From Firmicutes bacterium CAG:238 (lineage in GTDB: Bacteria; Bacillota; Clostridia; Peptostreptococcales; Anaerovoracaceae), in the NCBI GenBank assembly GCA_000435615.1, contig FR881977.1:4359-11023 (forward strand): a stretch of DNA of 6,665 nt. Reading direction: 5' to 3'. Below the pieces are notes generated by a model that was not told where the DNA came from, did no database searches, and saw nothing but the letters and a program-made list of their open reading frames with translations. Positions 1 to 6,623 of this stretch are shown here, in pieces. The number at the start of each line of letters is the position of its first letter. The stretch's first letter is position 1. Both the position numbers and the translations under genes were made by a program.

Positions 1-1250
1 TGCTGATAAGCCGCGTGCAGCCGATTTTCGAGAGAGTTTTCAAAACCTACGACAAATTGAACAATGTCGTGCAGGAAAATCTTTACGGCATGCGGGTGGT
101 AAAATCCTTTAACAGGCAGGAATTTGAAACCAAAAAATTTACTGACATTTCCGGAAGCATTTACAAGGATTTCTCAAAAGCCGAGAAAACCATGGCATTC
201 GGAATGCCGCTCATGCAGTTCTGTATGTATGCCTGCATGCTGATTATATGCTGGCTCGGCGCACGAATGATCGTTGCAAGCGGAAACAATGAACTTCTCG
301 GACTTACCTGCGGGCAGCTTCTCAGCATGATAACCTATTCGATGCAGCTCTTAATGAGCCTTATGATGATTTCCATGATTTTCGTTTTCATCACGATGTC
401 AAAGGCTTCAGCAGAGCGAATCGTGGAGGTTCTCGACGAGGAGAGCGATCTGCACAACCCGGAAAATCCGATTACGGAAGTTGCAAGCGGGGATGTGGAT
501 TTTGAACATGTTGATTTCACATACAAAAAAGATTCAGGCAAAAAGGTTTTAGATGATGTCAATCTTCATATAAAATCCGGCTGGATGGTAGGAATCCTCG
601 GCGGAACGGGTTCGTCAAAATCAAGTCTGGTACAGCTCATTCCGAGACTTTACGATGTTTCCGCAGGCTCTGTCAAAGTGGGCGGAAGAGATGTAAGAGA
701 ATACGATATCGAAAGCCTTCGCGAGCAGGTTGCGATGGTGCTTCAGAAGAATGTCCTTTTCTCGGGAACCATTAAGGAAAATCTTCGCTGGGGTGATGAG
801 AATGCAACGGACGAAGAACTCATTCATGCCTGCAAGGTTGCGTGCGCACATGATTTTATCATGGGATTCGAAGACGGATACGACACGCATATCGACCAGG
901 GCGGAAGCAATGTGTCCGGCGGGCAGAAGCAGAGACTTTGCATTGCAAGAGCACTTCTGAAAAAACCGAAGATACTGATTCTTGACGACTCGACGAGCGC
1001 CGTTGATATGAAAACGGATGCGATGATTCGAAAAGCATTCCGGGAGGAACTTCCGGACACTACGAAAATCATAATCGCGCAGCGAATTGCATCGGTACAG
1101 GGTGCGGACAGAATTATCGTTATGGATGACGGCAGAATTGACAGCATCGGAACGCATGAGCAGCTCATGAAATCCAGTCTCATCTATCGTGAAGTATATG
1201 AATCGCAGAACAAAGGGGGTGAAGGCGATGAGCAGACAGCCGGCAACTAA
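1..1250 (+). CDS. Heterodimeric ABC exporter, degenerate-site subunit (5' partial)
   Basis: This is the C-terminal part of a type IV ABC exporter half-transporter, with a fused membrane domain and ATPase domain; it would pair with the next gene to pump a drug, lipid or peptide outward. The frame is open through the left edge (codons from base 3), and the first residues fall inside an intracellular loop, so the start lies upstream; the GTG at 15 is not a real start. Visible parts are the coupling-helix region (QENLYGMRVVKSF), two membrane helices encoded roughly at 190-410, and a complete nucleotide-binding domain. That domain has Walker A GGTGSSKSS (600-626), a Q-loop (VLQKNVLF), signature VSGGQ (912-926), Walker B ILILDD and the switch region IIIAQR. 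The catalytic Glu after Walker B is Asp (987-989) and the switch His is Gln (1080-1082). That is the pattern of the non-catalytic subunit in TM287/288, BmrCD and LmrCD. Family assignment is firm; the substrate is unknown. Confidence 0.95.
   Translation, partial: LISRVQPIFERVFKTYDKLNNVVQENLYGMRVVKSFNRQEFETKKFTDISGSIYKDFSKAEKTMAFGMPLMQFCMYACMLIICWLGARMIVASGNNELLGLTCGQLLSMITYSMQLLMSLMMISMIFVFITMSKASAERIVEVLDEESDLHNPENPITEVASGDVDFEHVDFTYKKDSGKKVLDDVNLHIKSGWMVGILGGTGSSKSSLVQLIPRLYDVSAGSVKVGGRDVREYDIESLREQVAMVLQKNVLFSGTIKENLRWGDENATDEELIHACKVACAHDFIMGFEDGYDTHIDQGGSNVSGGQKQRLCIARALLKKPKILILDDSTSAVDMKTDAMIRKAFREELPDTTKIIIAQRIASVQGADRIIVMDDGRIDSIGTHEQLMKSSLIYREVYESQNKGGEGDEQTAGN
1214..1227 (+). promoter_or_regulatory. 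Ribosome binding site of the second exporter gene, inside the first gene
   Basis: AAGGGGGTGA (1213-1222) differs from the ideal AAGGAGGTGA by one base and lies just upstream of the ATG at 1228. It decides the start of the second subunit against the in-frame ATG at 1189, which has no comparable site. Because it lies inside the upstream coding region, ribosomes finishing the first gene can re-initiate here. Confidence 0.75.
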
Positions 1251-3159
1251 ACCGATGGGCAGAAACAGAGGCTTTGCACCGGGCGGGAGCCTGAAAAACA
1301 TGGACTCCAAAACCCTGAGACGCCTTCTTTCCTATCTCGGAGAATATAAATTAAGATTGATTTTTGTCGTAATTTGCATACTGGTAAGTTCGGCTGCGGG
1401 CGTAGCATCGTCCTTGTTCCTGCAGACACTGATTGACGGATATATACAGCCGCTGCTTCTCCAGGCAAATCCCGTATACACCGGGCTTCTGAAAGCGATT
1501 GCGGGAATCGGCCTTGTGTACCTGGCGGGCGTTTTGGCAGGGCTCTTTTACAACCGAACAATGGCGGTCGTTTCGCAGAAAACACTCAAAGAGATCCGTG
1601 ACGAGATGTTCGCTCATATGCAGGAACTGCCCGTTTCCTTCTTTGACCGGAGGACGCACGGTGAAATTATGAGTTACTATACGAACGATACGGACACGCT
1701 CAGGCAGATGCTTTCACAAAGCTTGCCGCAGCTTTTTTCATCCGTTGTGACGATGATTGCCGTGCTTGCATCGATGATTCATCTGAGCGTATGGCTCACG
1801 CTCATCGTGCTTGTTTTTACGGTATTAATCCTTTTGATTGTCAAGAAAATCGCCGGAAAGAGCGGAGGTTATTTCATGGCGCAGCAGACAAATCTTGCAG
1901 ATGTCAACGGCTATATAGAAGAAATGATAAACGGCCAGAAGGTTGTCAAAGTCTTCTGTCATGAGGAAAAGGCATGTGAGGCATTCGATAAGAAAAACAA
2001 CAGACTCCGCGAAAGCGGCGCGAATGCAAACGGCCTTGCAAATATGCTCATGCCTCTTATGGGCGCGCTCGGATATGTACTTTATATCATCATTGCCTTT
2101 GCGGGCGGTGCCATGGCCATTGCCGGTGTGAGCAATTTGTCAATCGGCGGGGAACCGGCACTGACGCTTGGCACGATAGCGGCGTTTCTGACACTTTCAA
2201 GAAACTTTGTGAACCCGATTGCACAGGTTTCCCAGCAGCTCAATTCTGTGGTAATGGCACTTGCAGGAGCATCGAGAATCTTTGAATTCCTCGATATGCC
2301 GCCGGAAGAAGACCGCGGCACCGTGACTTTGGTAAACGCACGCGAAGATGCAGAAGGAAATCTGACGGAATGCAGGGAGCATACAGGAGTATGGGCATGG
2401 AAAGACGGCGGCAAGCTGATAAGAATGCGCGGCAAAATCAATCTGAAAGATGTGGACTTCGGATATGAAGAGGATGTCATGGTTCTGCATGATATAACGG
2501 TGTATGCCGAGCCGGGTCAGAAGGTGGCACTTGTGGGTGCGACCGGAGCCGGCAAGACGACCATTACGAATCTGATTAACCGATTTTATGACATAGACGA
2601 CGGCAAGATTCAGTACGACGGAATCAATATCAACAAAATTCGAAAAGAAGATTTGCGCCGTTCCCTGGGAGTGGTATTGCAAGATGTCAATTTGTTTACA
2701 GGAAGCGTAATGGACAACATTCGATACGGCCGACTGGATGCAACGGATGAAGAATGCATACAGGCAGCCAAACTGGTAAATGCCGACGGCTTTATACGCA
2801 TGCTGCCGAAAGAATATGACACCGTGCTTGAGGGTGACGGCAGCGGACTGTCGCAAGGCCAGCGCCAGCTGATTTCCATTGCACGTGCGGCAGTTGCCGA
2901 TCCACCGGTTATGATATTGGACGAGGCAACCTCTTCCATCGACACGCGTACCGAAACCATCGTGCAGCGCGGCATGGACAATTTGATGAAAGGGAGGACG
3001 GTATTTGTAATCGCCCACAGACTTTCAACCGTGCGAAATGCCGATGTAATAATGGTTATGGAAAACGGACGCATTATCGAAAGAGGCAATCACGAGCAGC
3101 TGATTGCCGAGAAGGGCAGATACTATCAGCTCTACAACGGAGCATTTGAACTGGAATAA
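1228..3159 (+). CDS. Heterodimeric ABC exporter, catalytic-site subunit
   Basis: A complete 643-residue half-transporter and the partner of the preceding gene, with which it overlaps by 23 bases. A basic, glycine-rich N-terminus of about 30 residues precedes a six-helix exporter domain (about 35-350). The nucleotide-binding domain covers about 402-643. Visible motifs are Walker A GATGAGKTT (437-445), a Q-loop (VLQDVNLF), signature LSQGQ (541-545), Walker B MILDE with catalytic Glu566, and switch His597 in VIAHRLS. So this subunit supplies the hydrolysing residues, while its signature motif is changed from LSGGQ. This complements the first subunit, whose Glu and His are replaced, and fits the TM288/LmrD/BmrD side of the family. 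A roughly 45-residue insert (about 357-401, including TGVWAWK) separates the two domains; I believe it is usual in Clostridia homologues. Location is the cytoplasmic membrane. The substrate cannot be read from the sequence; multidrug export is a family-based guess. Confidence 0.95.
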   Translation: MSRQPATKPMGRNRGFAPGGSLKNMDSKTLRRLLSYLGEYKLRLIFVVICILVSSAAGVASSLFLQTLIDGYIQPLLLQANPVYTGLLKAIAGIGLVYLAGVLAGLFYNRTMAVVSQKTLKEIRDEMFAHMQELPVSFFDRRTHGEIMSYYTNDTDTLRQMLSQSLPQLFSSVVTMIAVLASMIHLSVWLTLIVLVFTVLILLIVKKIAGKSGGYFMAQQTNLADVNGYIEEMINGQKVVKVFCHEEKACEAFDKKNNRLRESGANANGLANMLMPLMGALGYVLYIIIAFAGGAMAIAGVSNLSIGGEPALTLGTIAAFLTLSRNFVNPIAQVSQQLNSVVMALAGASRIFEFLDMPPEEDRGTVTLVNAREDAEGNLTECREHTGVWAWKDGGKLIRMRGKINLKDVDFGYEEDVMVLHDITVYAEPGQKVALVGATGAGKTTITNLINRFYDIDDGKIQYDGININKIRKEDLRRSLGVVLQDVNLFTGSVMDNIRYGRLDATDEECIQAAKLVNADGFIRMLPKEYDTVLEGDGSGLSQGQRQLISIARAAVADPPVMILDEATSSIDTRTETIVQRGMDNLMKGRTVFVIAHRLSTVRNADVIMVMENGRIIERGNHEQLIAEKGRYYQLYNGAFELE

Positions 3160-3163
3160 TGCC

Positions 3164-3207
3164 AAAGAAAAATCGGCACCACCCGAGGGTGATGCCGATT
3201 TTTCTTT
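3164..3207. terminator. Bidirectional rho-independent terminator between convergent genes
   Basis: The arm 3164-3178 (AAAGAAAAATCGGCA) pairs perfectly with 3193-3207 (TGCCGATTTTTCTTT). After one mismatch the stem continues with CACC/GGTG (3180-3183 with 3188-3191). The A-run on one side and T-run on the other give a U-tract after the GC-rich stem whichever strand is transcribed. It starts 4 bases after the exporter stop codon and ends 9 bases from the permease stop codon, so one element serves both. Confidence 0.9.
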
Positions 3208-3216
3208 AAGCAATGT

Positions 3217-4653
3217 TTATTCATTTTTTCTGTTATAGAATCTCAAACCGATTACGATAACAACTGCGAATACGATCAAGTAGAATACGATCGGGCAAGC
3301 AAATCCGCCTGCTTGAGCTGCCGCCTGGTAAGGCTGGAAGCCATGTGCATAGAAAGCAGCGATTACCATGAATACGCTTCCGCAGATACCCAGAATCGGA
3401 GCAACGTAGCGCTTCACGGTTCCAAGATCCGTGGCATGCTTCATAAACATTATGAAGATAGGAATATACAAAGCATATATCGTTACAATCGGAAGTTCGG
3501 ATGAGTCGAATCCGAAAATACCGAACCAGTTGAATCCTGCAAGGTTTGAACCGTAGAAGAAGAAGAACCATACGCCGCAAAGCAGAAGTCCGAAGATGGA
3601 CGCATTGTTCGGCATGTTGGTTACATTGTCAACCTGAGAGAACATTTCAGGATGAGGACCTTCTTTTCTTGCTGCAAGGGAGTAGATACCTCTTGTACAT
3701 CCGAGCATCAAACCGTTTAGGGTTCCCATACAGGAAATTGCTACGAATACATTCAGAATGTTGCCGAAAGCATTTCCGAATACGTTCGTGTAAGCAACGG
3801 TTGCGCCATCAGCCATAAGAGTTTCGACAGTTGCACCGCCTGCAACACCTATGTAATAGAAAAGATAAATTGCAACGATGATGATACCGCCTACGATTAA
3901 AGCAATCGGAAGATTTTTCTTCGCGTCTTTAAGTTCGGCATTAATGGATGTTGCGATAATCCAGCCTTCATATGCGAACGCTGTTGCAACAACTGCACCG
4001 AACAGAGGATTTCCGTCTGTTGCGGCCCCTGCGTAAGCAAGGTTTTCCATAAGAACGCCGTTGTCGGATACAAGTCCCACAATGATGCCGACTACTGCCA
4101 TGAGTACAAGCGGTATGAGCTTGATAACGGTAGTCGCAACCTGGAAGTGACCCGCAATCTTAGGGGAGAGTGCGTTAATCGCATAAGCAGCACAAAGGAA
4201 GAATACGGACAGTGCCATACATTCCGGACCGATTACGCAGCCGCCCTCTGCCGCAGGAATCACCAATGTAAAGGTATCAGGGAAAGCCGATGTCAAGAAT
4301 ACCAATGTATATCTTGCGGATAACCATGCCAATACAGAAGTTAAAGTAGGGTAGTAAATGATTGTCATGAACCAACCTACAATGTATCCGTACTTCGTGC
4401 CGACTGTAGCTTCCGCATAGTCTACGATACCGTTAACTTTTTCATACTTTGTAGCCATGATTGAGAATGCCCAGATGCAGCAAAGCATGATTGCACCGCC
4501 GATGAGCCACGCCCAAATACCCATAACCATGTTTCCTTCAGTCTTCTGAAGAATTGTCTGTGCTTTGAAGAATACGCCGGAACCTACAACTATACCTACC
4601 ACCATGCAGATAGCTGTAATCAGACCGTACTTTTTCTGAAGACCATTTTCCAT
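3217..4653 (-). CDS. APC-superfamily amino acid permease
   Basis: A 478-residue integral membrane transporter with about 12 hydrophobic segments and short polar ends. The first helix (about 9-31) carries GIVVGSGVFF, matching the unwound, substrate-binding Gly-Ser-Gly region (24-26) of APC transporters. The sixth helix carries FAYEGW (226-231), followed by the conserved loop NAELKDAKKNLP (238-249). This fits the AA_permease_2 type, which includes LAT- and SteT-like amino acid exchangers. It would move amino acids or related compounds across the cytoplasmic membrane, by proton symport or exchange; which one cannot be told. The start chosen is the ATG at 4653, preceded by TAAGGAG at 4664-4670; the frame stays open to an ATG at 4725, but the 24 extra residues are polar and AT-codon rich. 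It is transcribed alone, convergent with the exporter and divergent from the CAP gene. The exact substrate is unknown. Confidence 0.93.
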   Translation of the reverse strand: MENGLQKKYGLITAICMVVGIVVGSGVFFKAQTILQKTEGNMVMGIWAWLIGGAIMLCCIWAFSIMATKYEKVNGIVDYAEATVGTKYGYIVGWFMTIIYYPTLTSVLAWLSARYTLVFLTSAFPDTFTLVIPAAEGGCVIGPECMALSVFFLCAAYAINALSPKIAGHFQVATTVIKLIPLVLMAVVGIIVGLVSDNGVLMENLAYAGAATDGNPLFGAVVATAFAYEGWIIATSINAELKDAKKNLPIALIVGGIIIVAIYLFYYIGVAGGATVETLMADGATVAYTNVFGNAFGNILNVFVAISCMGTLNGLMLGCTRGIYSLAARKEGPHPEMFSQVDNVTNMPNNASIFGLLLCGVWFFFFYGSNLAGFNWFGIFGFDSSELPIVTIYALYIPIFIMFMKHATDLGTVKRYVAPILGICGSVFMVIAAFYAHGFQPYQAAAQAGGFACPIVFYLIVFAVVIVIGLRFYNRKNE

Positions 4654-4663
4654 TTTTCTTTTT

Positions 4664-4670
4664 CTCCTTA
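4664..4670 (-). promoter_or_regulatory. Ribosome binding site of the permease gene
   Basis: Read on the minus strand this is TAAGGAG, followed by a 10-base A-rich spacer and the ATG at 4653. It supports the shorter permease start over the ATG at 4725. A TATAAT hexamer overlaps it on the same strand (4670-4675), but it is too close to the start codon to serve as this gene's promoter. Confidence 0.8.
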
Positions 4671-4791
4671 TTATAAATTCAGAATACTTTATCGATGCTA
4701 TTTTCAGAAAATTAGACAAAATCACAAAAAAATATTACTTTTTTAATGAAAAAAACTCATCTACGAAATAGCATAGATTAATGTTACCATA

Positions 4792-4803
4792 TTTGTATAC
4801 AAA
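4792..4803. promoter_or_regulatory. Perfect 12-bp palindrome, possible GntR-type operator
   Basis: TTTGTATACAAA is a perfect inverted repeat. Its core TTGTATACAA is the same as the centre of the Bacillus subtilis GntR operator as I recall it, and fits the general form of GntR/FadR-type sites. It lies 139 bases upstream of the permease start codon and 77 bases upstream of the CAP gene's -10 element, so it could act on either. No regulator gene is in the window, and a 12-base AT-rich palindrome can also arise by chance. Confidence 0.4.
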
Positions 4804-4876
4804 GCACAAGCTTTTTCTAAAAAAACACATAAATTTTGCATAAAAAATAATCATGCATACCAATTTCAAGGAAATG

Positions 4877-4885
4877 TGTTATACT
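4877..4885 (+). promoter_or_regulatory. Extended -10 promoter of the CAP-domain gene
   Basis: TGTTATACT is a TG-N extended -10 element with hexamer TATACT (5 of 6 matches to TATAAT). The predicted start of transcription near 4892 gives a leader of about 44 bases. No good -35 hexamer lies 16-18 bases upstream, which is common for extended -10 promoters. It probably uses the housekeeping sigma factor. Confidence 0.6.
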
Positions 4886-4920
4886 ATAAGAGGATTTGAA
4901 AGATTGAAAACTTTTTTCTT

Positions 4921-4926
4921 AGGAGG
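4921..4926 (+). promoter_or_regulatory. Strong ribosome binding site of the CAP-domain gene
   Basis: AGGAGG, followed by a 9-base spacer and the ATG at 4936. It fixes the start of the secreted protein and predicts efficient translation. Confidence 0.85.
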
Positions 4927-4935
4927 GTATTATCT

Positions 4936-6513
4936 ATGAAACGACGCACATTGCTTGCATTGTGTCTCACGCTTGTACTTACGGCGAGTTTGATTCCTGA
5001 GGGAGCATATGCGGAAACGGCTGAAATTGAAACGGTTTTTCCGTCGCAGAAAGAAATTGTTGAATTTGCACAGGAACATCCTACCGGTGAAACATATTTT
5101 GACAGAAACGGTAAAATGCTCAAGGAATACAGCATAGGCTACGAAGAAGAGCCGGTGCTGAAGAAGCCGTACAGTGCGGGAGAACTGAAATCAGAAGAGC
5201 AGGTTCGTGCTTTAAATACAATCAGACTGATTCGATATGCGGCGGGGCTTTCTGCGGATGTCTATCTGTTTGACCCTTACAGCAATATGGCACAGCCGGC
5301 GGCATTGGTTAATTATGTGAACGGCAAAGCATCTCACAGCCCGAAGAAGCCCGCGGGCATGGACTCTACGCTTGCGGCATTGGGGATACAGGGATCCCAA
5401 GATTCCAACATAGACAGGACTTCGTGGCAGAACAACAGCCTGAAATCCTCCATATTATATGCGTGGATGTACGACAGTGATTCGGCGAACATCAAAACAC
5501 TTGGACACAGAAGGTGGATCTTGAATCCGTCGCTTGTGATGACGGGCTTTGGGTCGGTTACAGGTTCCAAGGGGACATGCAATACCATGTACATAAGGAA
5601 CAGAACGCGCGATGATATCGAACCGACGACGATTTGCTGGCCCGCAAAGAATACGCCGCTGTCTTTCTTTGACTCGGACTCCGCATGGAGCATCTCTGTA
5701 GATGAGGAGATCAATGCGGCTGCCGCGGTGGTTTCCGTCCTCCGGATGCGCGATTACAAAACATGGGTGTTCAGTTCAGTTTCAGCAAAGGGCGACTTTT
5801 ATGTAAACAACCAAAACTACGGACAAAAAGGATGCATTATTTTCAGACCGGAGGGGCTGGGTGAAATCCTTCCGGGTGACAAATTTGTGATATATGTTGC
5901 ATACAATAAGAAGAATATAAGCTATGAAGTGAATTTCTTTGATTTGGAACATTATTATTCCACAGCTGCACCCAAAATCTCAAGCCTTAGCATCAGTCCG
6001 GCGGATAAACCCGCAATCGAGTGGAATGATGTGAAGGGAGCAGAGTCATACGATCTTTACCGCAAAGCTGCCGGAGGCAAATGGAGACTTATTTCACGGG
6101 ATTTGGACGAACCGTATTTCGATGATGCTTATGCGTCGGAGGGAATTCAATACTATTATCGGGTGACAGCCAAGAAAACCGTAAAAGGTACCGTGTACGA
6201 GAGCTATCCGTCCAAGGTAAAGAGCATAACGGTGAAACTTGCGAAGCCTTCCGTATCAGCACTGACATCCTCGTCGGGCAGGAATACTTTGAAATGGAAG
6301 TCTGTCAACAAGGCAGGCGGATACAAGGTGTACCGCAGGGTTTCCGGAACATCCAAGTGGAAGCTGATCGGAATCACGAAACTCAAAAGTTATGCCGATA
6401 AGAAAGCGGTTCGCGGAACAAAGTACGAATATCGAATCCGTGCATACCGCACAACCTATAAGAATACGGTTTACAGCAGTTATTCTGCGAAGAGGACTGT
6501 TCAAACGAGATAA
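4936..6513 (+). CDS. Secreted CAP/SCP-domain protein with two fibronectin type III domains
   Basis: A 525-residue exported protein. Residues 1-26 form a classic signal peptide: basic MKRR, a hydrophobic core and a cleavage site at AYA|E. Residues about 70-210 resemble a CAP (CRISP/antigen 5/PR-1, SCP-like) domain. It has the helix NTIRLIRYAAGL, a His at 134 (ASHSP) and the motif GHRRWIL with His191; these are the two histidines expected in the CAP cleft. Residues about 210-340 form an unassigned, likely beta-rich extension. Two FN3 domains follow (about 345-435 and 436-525), similar to each other (YDLYR...KWRLI and YKVYR...KWKLI). There is no LPXTG motif, S-layer domain or C-terminal anchor, so it is either released or held by charge; the last domain has 23 Lys/Arg against 2 Asp/Glu. 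Biochemical function of bacterial CAP proteins is mostly unsettled. It has its own promoter and terminator-like hairpin, so it is probably monocistronic. Confidence 0.9.
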   Translation: MKRRTLLALCLTLVLTASLIPEGAYAETAEIETVFPSQKEIVEFAQEHPTGETYFDRNGKMLKEYSIGYEEEPVLKKPYSAGELKSEEQVRALNTIRLIRYAAGLSADVYLFDPYSNMAQPAALVNYVNGKASHSPKKPAGMDSTLAALGIQGSQDSNIDRTSWQNNSLKSSILYAWMYDSDSANIKTLGHRRWILNPSLVMTGFGSVTGSKGTCNTMYIRNRTRDDIEPTTICWPAKNTPLSFFDSDSAWSISVDEEINAAAAVVSVLRMRDYKTWVFSSVSAKGDFYVNNQNYGQKGCIIFRPEGLGEILPGDKFVIYVAYNKKNISYEVNFFDLEHYYSTAAPKISSLSISPADKPAIEWNDVKGAESYDLYRKAAGGKWRLISRDLDEPYFDDAYASEGIQYYYRVTAKKTVKGTVYESYPSKVKSITVKLAKPSVSALTSSSGRNTLKWKSVNKAGGYKVYRRVSGTSKWKLIGITKLKSYADKKAVRGTKYEYRIRAYRTTYKNTVYSSYSAKRTVQTR

Positions 6514-6541
6514 CCGCACGAGAAACATATACAAAACAAAC

Positions 6542-6573
6542 GAGCCCGGAGGCTGGAATCTGCCTCCGGGCTC
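6542..6573. terminator. Terminator-like 12-bp perfect hairpin after the CAP gene
   Basis: GAGCCCGGAGGC (6542-6553) pairs perfectly with GCCTCCGGGCTC (6562-6573) around an 8-base loop. It lies 28 bases after the stop codon. The plus-strand tail AACTTTGT is a poor U-tract. On the minus strand the stem is followed by GTTTGTTTTGTAT, a better one. It may therefore terminate transcription coming from the right as well as, or better than, the CAP transcript. Confidence 0.7.
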
Positions 6574-6596
6574 AACTTTGTAGGGCTTATGAGACC

Positions 6597-6623
6597 TGTC
6601 GAGAACGCAAAGCGTTCGAGACA
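6597..6623. repeat. Hairpin with tandem G-A mismatches, possible mobile-element end
   Basis: GAACGC (6603-6608) pairs with GCGTTC (6612-6617) around an AAA loop. Outside it GA faces GA, and TGTC (6597-6600) then pairs with GACA (6620-6623). The structure is a symmetrical inverted repeat of 27 bases. It begins after the CAP terminator and directly abuts another hairpin, so it is likely part of one larger element continuing past the window edge. Confidence 0.5.

Larger units (their letters stand above)
4654..4935. other. Divergent AT-rich intergenic region
   Basis: This stretch of 282 bases separates the divergent permease and CAP genes. It is far more AT-rich than the flanking genes, with many A and T runs. 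It holds the upstream signals of both genes: the palindrome at 4792-4803, the extended -10 at 4877-4885 and both ribosome binding sites. I see no small coding region with a credible ribosome site and no structured RNA that I recognise. A confident permease promoter was not found. One weak minus-strand option is TTGTGC and TAACAT separated by 17 bases, with the palindrome lying inside the spacer. Confidence 0.7.

Noticed and set aside
15..17. GTG at 15 as the start of the first exporter gene
   Set aside because: The frame is open to the left edge and the residues before it continue a conserved intracellular loop. Most of the membrane domain would be missing, so the gene is cut by the window.
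600..1082. First exporter gene as a decayed pseudogene because of altered catalytic residues
   Set aside because: The frame is intact and the exact substitutions (Glu to Asp, His to Gln) are the normal state of one subunit in heterodimeric exporters.
1189..1227. Longer start for the second exporter subunit at ATG 1189
   Set aside because: It lacks a good ribosome site and would lengthen the overlap with the first gene. The ATG at 1228 has a near-consensus site at the right distance.
2197..3018. Long antisense reading frame of 273 codons opposite the second exporter gene
   Set aside because: It lies wholly opposite conserved ATPase coding sequence, has an unusual composition and no recognisable domain or ribosome site. 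It is a shadow of the real gene; the same holds for the 229-codon frame at 621-1310.
4670..4675. TATAAT on the minus strand as the permease promoter
   Set aside because: It overlaps the ribosome binding site, so a transcript starting from it would lack most of that site.
4654..4725. Longer start for the permease at 4725
   Set aside because: The added 24 residues come from AT-rich intergenic DNA and precede a strong TAAGGAG site serving the ATG at 4653.
4936..5013. CAP protein as a lipoprotein, because of LALC in the signal peptide
   Set aside because: The Cys is at residue 10, inside the hydrophobic core and too early for a lipobox. A standard AYA cleavage site follows at residue 26.
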